A stretch of 64,000 bases of DNA from positions 1 through 64,000 of the forward strand of contig NZ_FODD01000010.1 of NCBI RefSeq assembly GCF_900110255.1, given 5' to 3'. Both the position numbers and the translations under genes were made by a program. This document shows positions 49,058 to 57,712 of this stretch, in pieces (within the stretch, counting starts at the first letter, position 1; each line of letters starts with the position of its first letter). The notes beneath the pieces are model-generated. The model saw nothing but the letters and a program-made list of their open reading frames with translations, was not told the DNA's origin and made no database searches. Source of the stretch: Actinacidiphila rubida (GTDB lineage Bacteria > Actinomycetota > Actinomycetes > Streptomycetales > Streptomycetaceae).

Positions 49058-49286
49058 CCAAACGCCCATCGAGATCGGTAAGTTACTGACGCGCTGATGC
49101 CCGGTCAACTGCCGTCGCGTCAGGGAGCGCGGGCCCGGCCCGGCTCGGAGCAGGCGCCGGCTGTTGTCCGCCGGTCGCCGGGGGCGCATGCGCAGGTGAA
49201 CGGAGCCTGGGTGCGGGGCCGGGGAAGTTCACGAGGGCCTACCGGGCGTTCACCTGGGTGTCGCCGGATCTGCCCCCGCTCTTTCT

Positions 49287-50417
49287 ATGGTCCGCCGCAT
49301 GAACACGTTTTCGCACGTCAAGCGGGGTACGGCGATCGCTGCCTGCGCCGCGGTACTGGTGGGGGCGACGGCAGGAGCCGCCGCCGCGGAACCTCGCGGC
49401 CACGCGGCCCCGCACCCGATGGGCTCCGTCTCCCACCACGCGGCGAGCCCTTTCACCGCGGCCGCCGTCGCCACCGGGCCGAAGCCGGGCACCCTCGCCG
49501 TCTCCTTCTCCGCCGACCGCCACGAGCGGGTCCGGGTCTACGCGGGGAGCAGTGCGAAGGCCCAGCAGCACCTCGTCGCCACCGCGGCCGGTTCCGCGCG
49601 GCTGACCGTGACGTCCGCGCACGGCTCATGGATCAGGCTGGTCCCCTCCTCCGGCGCCCCGCTGGTCCTCACCGTCCGCGAGCTCGGGCTCGCCTCCGAC
49701 CCCAACCTGCGGGACGCGGGCGGGTACCGCACCGCCGACGGCCGCTGGGTCGCCATGGGCCTGGTCTACCGCTCGGCCGCGCTGACCCTGACCGCCGCCG
49801 ACCGGAAGGTCGTCGACGGCCTCGGCATCACCGGCGACTACGATCTGCGCACTCCGTCGGAGATCGCCGCCGCTCCCGACGTCGTGCCGGCCGGCGCCAC
49901 GTACGCCAACCTCAACGTCATGGGCACCGACTCGGCCGGCATGGGCTCGTCCCCGATCACCACGCCCGAGCAGATGGCGCAGATGATGGAGGACGGTGAG
50001 CGCGGCTTCGTCACGCAGGCCAGCGCCAAGAAGGCGTTCGCCACGCTGCTCACCTCGATCGCCGACGCCAAGGGCGCCACGGTCTACCACTGCACCGCCG
50101 GCAAGGACCGCACCGGATGGGCCAGCGCCGTCCTGCTCACCCTGCTCGGCGTGGACCGCGCCACGGTCACCCAGGACTACCTGCTGAGCAACACGTACTT
50201 CTTCGACAGCCCCGCCGTCCAGGCGCAGTTGGCCGCCATGCCGCCGGCGCAGGCCGCGATCTACACCCCGGCCATGCAGGTGCGGGCCGCCTACCTCGAC
50301 GCCGGGTTCGATCAGGTCGCCAAGGACTACGGCTCGATGTACGCCTACGCGGTGAAGGGCCTCGGCCTGTCGCCGCGCACCGTCGCCGAGCTCCGCGCCC
50401 GCATGCTCAAGGGCTGA
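49287..50417 (+). CDS. Secreted tyrosine phosphatase (DSP/Y_phosphatase3 type)
   Basis: The product is 376 residues from ATG 49287; ATG 49299 is equally possible, as neither has a clear ribosome site. A signal peptide covers about residues 5-35. The catalytic P-loop YHCTAGKDRTGWASA carries the Cys nucleophile and Arg. LRDAGGYRTADGRWV and YDLRTPSEIAAAPD are further family signatures. Such enzymes dephosphorylate tyrosine or phosphoinositides and are often exported in actinomycetes. An N-terminal domain (about residues 60-135) looks fibronectin-like. The gene is divergent from the serine hydrolase. Confidence 0.9.
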   Translation: MVRRMNTFSHVKRGTAIAACAAVLVGATAGAAAAEPRGHAAPHPMGSVSHHAASPFTAAAVATGPKPGTLAVSFSADRHERVRVYAGSSAKAQQHLVATAAGSARLTVTSAHGSWIRLVPSSGAPLVLTVRELGLASDPNLRDAGGYRTADGRWVAMGLVYRSAALTLTAADRKVVDGLGITGDYDLRTPSEIAAAPDVVPAGATYANLNVMGTDSAGMGSSPITTPEQMAQMMEDGERGFVTQASAKKAFATLLTSIADAKGATVYHCTAGKDRTGWASAVLLTLLGVDRATVTQDYLLSNTYFFDSPAVQAQLAAMPPAQAAIYTPAMQVRAAYLDAGFDQVAKDYGSMYAYAVKGLGLSPRTVAELRARMLKG

Positions 50418-50465
50418 ACTTCCCTCGGTGGGCGGTCAGTTCGCTGACGGCCCACGCCCCCAGGG

Positions 50466-50510
50466 GCCTCCCGCCGCCCGGGTCGCGAAACCCGGTGCGG
50501 TGCGGGAGGC
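50466..50510. terminator. Bidirectional terminator hairpin
   Basis: A two-part stem (GCCTCCCGC/GCGGGAGGC outside, CCGGGT/ACCCGG inside, loop CGCGAA) lies between the convergent phosphatase and alpha/beta hydrolase genes. Confidence 0.75.
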
Positions 50511-50522
50511 TCCGTGGTGAGG

Positions 50523-51509
50523 TCAGCAGGGTGTCCTCCAGGACTGGTCGAGCAGGCGGCGCAGCCATCGGAGCGACGCGTCGTACGCGTCCCGGGAGAT
50601 CGCGGCTCCCGGCGCCATGACGGCGAATCCGTGGAACCCGCCGGGCCACACGTGCAGTTCGGCCTGCCCGCCGGCGGCCCAGAGCCCGGACGCGTAGGTG
50701 ACGCTCTCGTCGCGGAACGTCTCCGCGGAACCGACGTCGATGAAGGCGGGCGGCAGTCCGCCCAGGTCGGCCGCGCGTGCGGGAGCGGCGTACGGGGAGA
50801 CGTCAGGTTCCCCGGCCCGGCCTGCGAGCAGCGCGTTCCATCCGGTCGCGTTCGACGTGCGGTCCCACAGCCCGGCGTCCGTCATCTGGACGCTGGACAC
50901 GGTGTCGTTGCGATCGTCCAGCATCGGGCACGAGAGCATCTGGCCCAGCAGGCGCGGTCCCCCGCGGTCCCGGGCCAGCAGCGCCAGGGCTGCGGCGAGA
51001 CCGGCTCCCGCACTGGCACCCGCCACGATGATCCCGGCAGGGTCGGCTCCCATCTCGGCGGCGTGGCCGGCCAGCCACGTCAGCGCCGCGTAGCCGTCCT
51101 CCAGCGCCGCCGGGTAGGGGTGTTCGGGCGCGAGGCGGTAGTCGACGGACACGACCGCCACCCCGAGTTCGGCAGCGAGGTCCAGCACGACGTCGAGCCC
51201 GGATGTCGGATCGCCGAGGACCATCCCGCCGCCGTGCAGGTGGCAGATCACCGGCACGGGGCCCCGGGCCCTGGCCGGCCTGAGCAGCAACAGGCGCACC
51301 GGCGGCTCCCCTTGGCAGCCGTCCACCCTTCGCTCCTGGACCTCGAACTGCCCGTTCCGGGCGAGGTCGTCAGGTGAGAGGACCATGGCCGCGGCACCCG
51401 CCCTCGCCGTGGCGATGCCGTCCGGCAGCAGCGGTGGCATCTGTGCGGTGAGGACCTTCAGCGGACCTGCCAGGTCCGGGTCGAACGGCGGGCGCGCACC
51501 GTCGTGCAT
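50523..51509 (-). CDS. Alpha/beta hydrolase, hormone-sensitive lipase family
   Basis: ATG 51509 follows GAAGGGAC; product 328 residues. The oxyanion motif HLHGGGMVLG, nucleophile elbow GASAGAG (Ser), and the C-terminal Asp (IDVGSAETFRDE) and His (GGFHGF) define the HSL-type esterases. DYRLAPEHPYPAALED is also characteristic. Acts on short-chain esters; no signal peptide. Divergent from a GMC oxidoreductase, with which it may form a functional pair that releases and oxidises an alcohol. Confidence 0.94.
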   Translation of the reverse strand: MHDGARPPFDPDLAGPLKVLTAQMPPLLPDGIATARAGAAAMVLSPDDLARNGQFEVQERRVDGCQGEPPVRLLLLRPARARGPVPVICHLHGGGMVLGDPTSGLDVVLDLAAELGVAVVSVDYRLAPEHPYPAALEDGYAALTWLAGHAAEMGADPAGIIVAGASAGAGLAAALALLARDRGGPRLLGQMLSCPMLDDRNDTVSSVQMTDAGLWDRTSNATGWNALLAGRAGEPDVSPYAAPARAADLGGLPPAFIDVGSAETFRDESVTYASGLWAAGGQAELHVWPGGFHGFAVMAPGAAISRDAYDASLRWLRRLLDQSWRTPC

Positions 51510-51817
51510 GCGGAGTCCCTTCGGCGAGGAGGAGGGGTTCGTGCGGGTGATCCCGCGCTCTCCGACGCTAGGGGCGGCCCGCTGCTGTCGCGATGTCCGT
51601 ACGGGACAGGAGGGTTCGGCGCGGCTGTGGCCCGCGCACATCGGTCGCGCCGCAGGCCGGCGGGTCGTGGGACACCCACCGTGGCCGCATCGTCGTATGT
51701 GGGCAGAGCACATCGGACGGGGCGAAACGCCTGCCTAGGCTGCCGTGCGGCAGCGCACCCCACCACGGTGCGCGGTGTGCCGGGGCACCCCGGCGAACGA
51801 ACCACTGGAGACCAGAG
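51510..51817. promoter_or_regulatory. Divergent promoter region with inverted repeat
   Basis: The 308 bases hold no gene. TGTCC-GTACG-GGACA (51594-51608) lies 85 bases before the hydrolase start and is the best operator candidate. A GCACATCGG direct repeat occurs about 70 bases apart in the same gap. Confidence 0.4.
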
Positions 51818-53338
51818 ATGACCGCGACCACGCACGACTACATCATCGTCGGGGCCGGCACGGCGGGCTGCGTGCTCGCCGCCCGGCTGTCGGAGGACCC
51901 CGGAACCCGGGTGCTCCTGCTGGAGGCCGGCGGGGCGAGCGGGCCGGAGGCGGCGTCCCTTCCGGATCCGCTCGCGTCGTTCGGCCTGTGGGGCTCCTCC
52001 GTCGACTGGGCGTTCTCGACCACGCCGCAGGCCGGGACCGACGGGGCCGTGCACGCCTGGCCGCGGGGAAAGGTGCTCGGCGGGTCGAGCGCCATCAACG
52101 GCATGGTGCACCACCGCGGGCATCCCGCGAGCTACGACGCGTGGGAGGCGCAGGGCGCGACCGGTTGGAACCACCGGGCGCTGCTGCCCTTCTTCCGGCG
52201 CAGCGAGACGGCGGAAGGCCGCGACCCCGAGGTCCGCGGTACCGACGGCCCGATGCGCGTCGGGATCCCGGCGGAGCCGAGCGCGCTCGCGCGGGCCGCG
52301 TTCCAGGCCGCCGTCGAGGCGGGACACACACCGCTGAAGGACGGCAACGGCCCTGAGTCCGAAGGCGTTTCGTGGCGGGAGACGAACGTCGTGGCCGGGC
52401 GGCGGCAGAACGCGTTCGACGCCTACCTGCGGCCCGTCCTCGACCGTCCCAACCTCCGCGTGGCCACTGGTGCGTGCGCCCGGCGGCTCGTCATGGACGG
52501 CACTCACTGCCGCGGGGTGGAGTACGCCGTCGACGGCGGGACGCACACCGCGCTGGCGGAACGCGAGACGGTGCTGGCGGCCGGCGCGATCGGCTCCCCC
52601 CACCTGCTGATGCTCTCCGGCATCGGGCCCGCGGACCACCTTCGGGAGCTGGGCGTCGAGGTGGCCGCGGCCTTGCCCGGGGTCGGCGGCAACCTGCACG
52701 ACCATGTGACCAGCTACGTCGTCTACGAGACCGCGGACCAGCCGGCGCCGGGCGGACCCGGCGCCGAGGCCCAGGTTCTCGCGCGCAGTTCGGCCGGAGC
52801 CGCGCCCGACCTGCTCCTGCTGTTCGTGGCGGCCGAACTCCAGCCGCGCTGGACGGGTGCGGGTCCCGGCGGACACTCGATCCTGTTCTCGCTCATGGAT
52901 CCCGCGAGCAGGGGGACGCTCCGGCTGCGCAGCGCCGATCCGGCCGCGTCACCGCTGCTCGATCCCGGGTACCTCACCGACGACCGCGACCTCGAACGCC
53001 TTGCCGCCGGCCTGCGGCTCGCCCGTGAACTCGGCCGGACGGAGCCGCTCGCGTCCCGGGGAACCGCCGAACTCCGCCCGGGGGCAGCCGTGTCGGACGC
53101 CGACTGCCGTGCCTACCTGCGGGCCACCGCCAGTACGTACTTCCACCCCGTCGGCACCTGCCGGATCGGAACCGACGAACACGCCGTGGTCGACCCCTCG
53201 TTGCGGGTGCGGTCCACGACAGGGCTGCGGATCGCCGACGCGTCCGTCATGCCGTCCGTCGTGTCCGCCCCGACCAATGCGACGGTGCTGGCCATCGCGG
53301 AACGCGCCGCGCACATCCTGACCGGGACCACGTCATGA
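51818..53338 (+). CDS. GMC family oxidoreductase (choline dehydrogenase-like)
   Basis: ATG 51818 follows GGAG; product 506 residues. The FAD-binding motif IIVGAGTAGCVLAARLSED is at the N-terminus. GMC signature 1 (GGSSAINGMVHHRGHPASYDAW) and signature 2 (GAIGSPHLLMLSGIGPADHL) are clear. The active-site HPVGTCRIG and final SAPTNATVLAIAE complete the family. FAD-dependent oxidation of an alcohol with transfer to oxygen or another acceptor is expected; the substrate is unknown. It is divergent from the esterase, suggesting joint breakdown of an ester. Confidence 0.95.
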   Translation: MTATTHDYIIVGAGTAGCVLAARLSEDPGTRVLLLEAGGASGPEAASLPDPLASFGLWGSSVDWAFSTTPQAGTDGAVHAWPRGKVLGGSSAINGMVHHRGHPASYDAWEAQGATGWNHRALLPFFRRSETAEGRDPEVRGTDGPMRVGIPAEPSALARAAFQAAVEAGHTPLKDGNGPESEGVSWRETNVVAGRRQNAFDAYLRPVLDRPNLRVATGACARRLVMDGTHCRGVEYAVDGGTHTALAERETVLAAGAIGSPHLLMLSGIGPADHLRELGVEVAAALPGVGGNLHDHVTSYVVYETADQPAPGGPGAEAQVLARSSAGAAPDLLLLFVAAELQPRWTGAGPGGHSILFSLMDPASRGTLRLRSADPAASPLLDPGYLTDDRDLERLAAGLRLARELGRTEPLASRGTAELRPGAAVSDADCRAYLRATASTYFHPVGTCRIGTDEHAVVDPSLRVRSTTGLRIADASVMPSVVSAPTNATVLAIAERAAHILTGTTS

Positions 53339-53398
53339 CGGCGCCCCCCTGACGAGTGCGCCCGCCTGACGAGCGCGACCGCCTCGTGGCGGCCCCTC

Positions 53399-53587
53399 TC
53401 ACGGCCGCGGGCAACGGCCGCAGCCGTCGCAGAAGGGGCCGCCGCAAGGATGCCTGCCCCCCGTCCAGCGGTACACCAGGGCATCGCGCACGGGCTCGGG
53501 GCGCCGGCGCCGCCAGACGAACCAGTAGACGACGCCGAGGGCCCGCACGACCGCCAGCAGCGCAGGCACCAGGAGCCGGTCGATCAC
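53399..53587 (-). CDS. Small membrane protein with Cys-rich C-terminus
   Basis: GTG 53587 overlaps the stop of the upstream channel gene as GTGA, giving 62 residues. One transmembrane helix (LLVPALLAVVRALGVVYWFVW) is followed by a basic RRRR stretch and a Cys/Gly-rich tail with CGGPFCDGCGRC at the end. The cysteine spacing suggests metal or Fe-S binding, or a redox function. The tight overlap implies coupled translation with the TMEM175-like protein. Confidence 0.7.
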   Translation of the reverse strand: MIDRLLVPALLAVVRALGVVYWFVWRRRRPEPVRDALVYRWTGGRHPCGGPFCDGCGRCPRP

Positions 53588-54204
53588 GACACGGCCCCGG
53601 CGACTCCGGCGGGCCGGCGGCTGAACCACTGCCGGACCGGAACGACCAGGATCCACCAGTACTCCGACAGGTTCGGTGAGACCAGCGCCAGCGGCACGGA
53701 GGTGGCGAACACCGCGGCGACCGCGCAGGACAGCCGTACCGCGTGGGTCACGCTCGATCGCGGCACCTCGTCCCTGCGCAGACCCGGGCGGACGCGCAGC
53801 AGATGGAACATGAAGGCGATCAGCGAGGCCGCCAGGGCGATCGTCGCCGCGTAGAACGACGTCGCGAGCGCGTTGCCGCCGTAGGCGCTGATGACCCGTG
53901 TCGGGAACGGCAGCGCGGCGACGATCCCGAGCAGCGCCAACCCGGCGCGGAGCAGCACGTGGTCCAGCTCCTTCACCATGCCGAACAGGCGGTGATGGGA
54001 CAGCCACAGGGCACCGACCACGACGAAGCTCAAGGCGTACCCCGCGACCTCGGGGAGTGCCGCCCGGAGCGCGTGGCCGAGCTCCCCGGCCGGCAGGCCC
54101 TCAGGCACCGTCATGTCCAGTGCGAGAAGGGTGATGGCGATGGAGAAGACCGCGTCGGCGAAGGCTCGCATCCGCTCGACGTCGATCCCGTGGTGCAGTC
54201 TCAC
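53584..54204 (-). CDS. TMEM175-like (DUF1211) ion channel family protein
   Basis: GTG 54204 follows GGAG; product 206 residues with six transmembrane helices. The first helix carries the TMEM175 signature RMRAFADAVFSIAITLLALDM; the usual FSD is FAD here. SHHRLFGMV follows helix 3. Prokaryotic TMEM175 proteins form tetrameric K+-selective channels with a hydrophobic filter. It is translationally coupled to the Cys-rich mini-protein and divergent from a TetR gene. Confidence 0.9.
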   Translation of the reverse strand: MRLHHGIDVERMRAFADAVFSIAITLLALDMTVPEGLPAGELGHALRAALPEVAGYALSFVVVGALWLSHHRLFGMVKELDHVLLRAGLALLGIVAALPFPTRVISAYGGNALATSFYAATIALAASLIAFMFHLLRVRPGLRRDEVPRSSVTHAVRLSCAVAAVFATSVPLALVSPNLSEYWWILVVPVRQWFSRRPAGVAGAVS

Positions 54205-54477
54205 AGAAACTCCTGATCCGCATTCTCTTGATCTTCGCTCCGAGGAAAACGCACGGAACGGGGGAGCGGAACGTCGGGAAGCACCTGCGGCCCGCCGAAA
54301 ACTGTCGCTGGGCCACAGGGGACACCGGGCCGCCGGGATGTCCGGCCTTTCCGTAAAGAATGCCGAAAGCCTTTTGCGGAATTCTGTATCGCGGTGGCGC
54401 ATTCATCTGTTCCGCGCGAGGGAATGGCGGTGTTCGCCCCCTGTCGTGCCACCGCGACTCCGAGCGCCAAAGCGGGG

Positions 54478-54495
54478 TGTTAATGTCGCTGACAT
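54478..54495. promoter_or_regulatory. Operator overlapping the TetR start codon
   Basis: TGTTAATGTCGCTGACA spans 54478-54494 and contains ATGTC-GCT-GACAT (54483-54495), which includes the first two bases of the ATG. No ribosome site precedes the ATG, so the transcript may be leaderless and the protein may block its own initiation. Confidence 0.6.
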
Positions 54496-55117
54496 GGAGC
54501 AGACGAGTGCGGGGCGGGGCCGCTACCACCACGGGGCACTGAAGGAATCCCTGATCGAGGGGGCCTGCCGGCTCCTCGCCGACAAGGGCGTCACGGGGTT
54601 CAGTCTGCACGAGCTCGCCCGGCGGGTCGGTGTCAGCGTGGCGGCGCCCTACCGCCACTTCGAGAACCGCGACGCCCTGCTCGGCGCGGTGGCGACGCGC
54701 GGTTACGAACAGCTGCTGCGCATTCTGGGCGAGTCGATGAACGAGACCGCCGATCCGGTCGATCAGCTCCGGTGTTTCGGTGTCTGCTACATCCAATTCG
54801 CGATCGACAATCCCGAACTCTTCGGGATCATGTTCAACGACCGCTACCGGAGCGAGACCGAGGCGGCGCAGCGGGCGTCGTTCGCGCCGATGATCGACTT
54901 CGTGGGCCAGGCCCAGCGGGTCGGCGTGCTGACTCCCGGCGTGCCCGCGCCCGAGATCGCGCGGTTCCTCTGGGCGAGCGCGCACGGTCTGACGGTGCTC
55001 CACCTCAACGGCGGCTTCAAGGCGCTGGGCATCGACGACACGCCGCGGGCCCTGATCGACTCGGCGTGGTCGGCGTTCCTCGGCGACCAGCCGCGCGAGG
55101 ACGTGGCGCCGGGCTGA
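54494..55117 (+). CDS. TetR family regulator (WHG C-terminal domain)
   Basis: The 207-residue protein begins MEQTSAGRGRYHHGALKESL, typical of the WHG subgroup. The HTH is FSLHELARRVGVSVAAPYRHF. The C-terminal domain includes FAIDNPELFGIMFNDRY and WASAHGLTVLHLNGGF. It is divergent from the channel gene (289-base gap). A related 17-nt motif occurs twice upstream of the PucR-type gene 2.7 kb away, so it may control both loci. Confidence 0.93.
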   Translation: MEQTSAGRGRYHHGALKESLIEGACRLLADKGVTGFSLHELARRVGVSVAAPYRHFENRDALLGAVATRGYEQLLRILGESMNETADPVDQLRCFGVCYIQFAIDNPELFGIMFNDRYRSETEAAQRASFAPMIDFVGQAQRVGVLTPGVPAPEIARFLWASAHGLTVLHLNGGFKALGIDDTPRALIDSAWSAFLGDQPREDVAPG

Positions 55118-55344
55118 GGCCTCGCCCGATGCGCCGTCGTGCCGGGGTGTGCCGTCGCCCCAGTAGCCGCCTCTGCGGTTGTCCTCTCGCCACATGGCCT
55201 GCGGTCCGGGGCGCGCCTAGTGTTCCGAACGGCGGGCCGCGCATGACGCCCCGTCACCTCATCGGGCGCTGAAGCCGGCGGGACGCCGGCGGGTCCGTCG
55301 TGGCCTCGTCCGGCACGCGCCCCCTCGGACCTCAGGAGAACCCC

Positions 55345-55725
55345 ATGTTCCGTACCCAGACCACCGCGCGAGCCCTCGCCGCCACGGCCACGACCGGGCT
55401 GGCCGGCCTTGCCCTGGCCGGCGTCGCGGCCGGCAGCGCCGCTGCGTCCTCCGCCTCCTCGGTCCCCGTCTCCACCTTCGAACTCTGCGCCGGCGGCTAC
55501 ACCGCGGACGCCTACCAGAACGGTTCGGTCGTCCTGTCCGTCCCCGGCGGCCAGTGCGCGACCGTGGGATGGCACCGGACGAGCGCCCCGACGCAGATGA
55601 TCACGATCACCGTCGTCGTCCATGGCGGGGGAACGGCCGGGAACGTCAGCTTCGACGCCAACCACGCGGGGCTCGGGGTGCGGGCCGGCGGCACCTCGGC
55701 GCATCCGGCGCTCACCGAGTTCTGA
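55345..55725 (+). CDS. Small secreted protein of unknown function
   Basis: ATG 55345 follows AGGAGAA; product 126 residues. A typical signal peptide ends near AAGSAAASSA (about residue 38). The mature ~85-residue part has two cysteines (ELCAGG and GGQCATVGW) and a beta-rich pattern (MITITVVVHGG). No homology is recognised. It could be a small extracellular beta-sandwich protein. A strong hairpin follows. Confidence 0.85.
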   Translation: MFRTQTTARALAATATTGLAGLALAGVAAGSAAASSASSVPVSTFELCAGGYTADAYQNGSVVLSVPGGQCATVGWHRTSAPTQMITITVVVHGGGTAGNVSFDANHAGLGVRAGGTSAHPALTEF

Positions 55726-55736
55726 CCGCCGCCCAC

Positions 55737-55769
55737 GGGTGCCCGCCGCTGGACGAGCGGCGGGCACCC
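55737..55769. terminator. Bidirectional terminator hairpin
   Basis: A perfect 14-bp stem (GGGTGCCCGCCGCT and complement) with loop GGACG lies between the convergent secreted-protein and PucR-type genes. Confidence 0.85.
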
Positions 55770-55786
55770 CGTGGCGGGTGGGGAGT

Positions 55787-57052
55787 TCAGCCCCGGCCCG
55801 CGCCGACGACGCCGCAGAGCCTGAGCGCGATGAGGAGTTCGGTCCGCCGGTCCAGCAGGCAGGGTCCGAGCGTGCGGCTGGCCGTCGCGATGCGCAGCCG
55901 GACGGTGTTCTCGTGGATGCCCAGGCGGGACGCGGTGAGGGTCTGCGAGCCGCACGACAGCCAGACCGACAGGGTCTTGCGCAGCCGGGCCGCGCGGGCG
56001 GTGGGTTCCGCGAGTTCGCCCAGCTCGTCGATCGCGAAGGCCCTGGCGGCGTCGACGTCGCTCAGGAGGACGGATTCCAGGGCGAGTTCGGTGAACGACA
56101 GCACCCGGTCCTGACCCGGCGCGAGCACCGCGCGCATGTCCTCGATCCTTCGCGCCTCGGTGACGGACCGGCGGAACCCGTCGATGCCGTGGCGGGCGCC
56201 TCCCACCGACGCGACCACGCCGTGGTCGCGCACCGCGCGGTGCACCGCGGCGAGACCGCGGGCCCCGGGGTCCCGGGTGTATCCGAGCCAGCCGGCCCAC
56301 TGCGGGGCGGACAGCGGGACCAGCAGCCGGTCCCTGGCGCCGGTGGCCGCGGCGACGCCGCGCAGCACGCGTTCCGCCGCCTGCCGCGACGGCATGTCCA
56401 GCAGCACGGCGATGTGCGTGAGCGACAGGCGGTATCCCAGGGCCGCCTCCAGTCCGGCCGTGGCGGTGTCGTGCGCTCCGTCCAGGATCTCCCTCGCCGT
56501 CGCGTGGCGCCGGAGGTCCCCGCCGCGCAGCAGCGTGGCCGTGGTCCTGGCGTGCTCGGCCTTCGCGGCCGTGGTGCCGCGGTCGGTGAGTTCCATGGCG
56601 TACTGCGTCGCCCGTGCCACCCGCTCCGCCGGTACCGGCCCGGGGGACGCCGGGGACCCTGACGGTTCCGAGGACCGCGCCAGCCCGGGCCATCCCGCAT
56701 CCGCCCAGATCCTCAGCGCATGGCGCATGCCCGTCCAGTAGGCGTCGTGCACGACCTCCGGGGGGATCTGCTGTTCGGCCAGCCATGCGCCGAAGGCGGC
56801 GGCCTCGTTGTCGACGGAACGCGGAGGATCGGCGGCCGCCCGCCCGAGTACACCCGACGCCGCCAGGTGCGCGTGCACGACATGGCCGATCCGGGCCCGG
56901 AACGCCGCGCTGTTCGCGCGGTCGGCGAAGACCTGCCCGACGACGGCGTCGGCGACCGACCGGACCATCGCCGCGCGCCAGTCGTTCCGCGCCTGTTCGG
57001 CGGCGCCGCGGACATCGCTCGCATGGTCAACGGTGGTCTCAGTCGCGTTCAT
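55787..57052 (-). CDS. PucR/CdaR-type helix-turn-helix regulator
   Basis: The 421-residue protein starts at ATG 57052. The N-terminal ~170 residues look like an RsbR/PucR-type sensor helix bundle (AFGAWLAEQQIPPEVVHDAYWTG). The middle is a GGDEF-like CdaR domain, and the C-terminal ~60 residues form the PucR HTH_30 (LRKTLSVWLSCGSQTLTASRLGIHENTVRLRI). The latter is diagnostic. Family members regulate purine, sugar-acid or glycerate use. Two 17-nt palindromic repeats lie 172 and 199 bases upstream. Confidence 0.9.
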   Translation of the reverse strand: MNATETTVDHASDVRGAAEQARNDWRAAMVRSVADAVVGQVFADRANSAAFRARIGHVVHAHLAASGVLGRAAADPPRSVDNEAAAFGAWLAEQQIPPEVVHDAYWTGMRHALRIWADAGWPGLARSSEPSGSPASPGPVPAERVARATQYAMELTDRGTTAAKAEHARTTATLLRGGDLRRHATAREILDGAHDTATAGLEAALGYRLSLTHIAVLLDMPSRQAAERVLRGVAAATGARDRLLVPLSAPQWAGWLGYTRDPGARGLAAVHRAVRDHGVVASVGGARHGIDGFRRSVTEARRIEDMRAVLAPGQDRVLSFTELALESVLLSDVDAARAFAIDELGELAEPTARAARLRKTLSVWLSCGSQTLTASRLGIHENTVRLRIATASRTLGPCLLDRRTELLIALRLCGVVGAGRG

Positions 57053-57223
57053 GACCGCTTCTCACTTTCGATCGCGCCTGGCGGCGCCTCTCGCGCCCCG
57101 GCCCTCGGGGGAGAGCACGGGAGCGGCACCGCCACCGCGTCCCGCTCCGCGGCGCGCTCGCACCTTCGGCCGAACTCCCGTGCCCCGGCCCGGGTCACAG
57201 CAGCGGCGCGCCCGGACGGTCAA

Positions 57224-57240
57224 TGTTGATGGCGTAAACA
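57224..57240. promoter_or_regulatory. Palindromic site A upstream of PucR-type gene
   Basis: TGTTGATGGCGTAAACA has arms TGTT/AACA (ATGTT/AACAT with flanks). It resembles sites at 57251-57267 and 54478-54494. Confidence 0.5.
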
Positions 57241-57250
57241 TACGAGCCGG

Positions 57251-57267
57251 TGTTAATGCTGTCAACA
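57251..57267. promoter_or_regulatory. Palindromic site B upstream of PucR-type gene
   Basis: TGTTAATGCTGTCAACA is spaced 27 bases centre to centre from site A. It shares its first eight bases with the motif overlapping the TetR start at 54494. Confidence 0.5.
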
Positions 57268-57712
57268 TCGGTGGTGGCGGGTGTGACCAGTGCGTTGTCA
57301 CATGTCTCCGGTGAGCGCCGGCGGATGTCGTGCCCAGCACGTGCGGCCCCGCACCGGGGTTGCCCCTCCGCGCATCACAGCGCCTCCGCCACCCGGCCGG
57401 AACCGGCACACCCGCGGAGGCTGACACCGCGTCGGCCGTCGCCGGCGGCCCGTCGCACAGTGGCCGCCCGGTCACCATGGCCGCGGCACTGCTCGGCGCG
57501 AGCTTCTTCGCCTCCGGTACCCGCGGGTATGCGGCTGCCCGGCAGGTCCACCCGGCGGGCGTCACAGCTCGCCGCGGCGCCCGCACGCCCGTCCCGCTCG
57601 GCGGCGCGGACACCTCAGGCGCCCCGCAGGCGCCAGTGCCCGGAGGTGACCGGGTTGTGACGCGCGCCGGGGCGGGCGCGAACGTCCGCACCCGCCCCAC
57701 CTTCTCACCGCG
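57268..57712. other. Gene-free stretch
   Basis: About 445 bases between the PucR operators and the metallopeptidase stop show open frames on both strands but no homology, ribosome site or credible composition. It may include remnants of a secreted protein (MAAALLGASFFASGTRGY around 57478), but this is weak. Confidence 0.4.
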
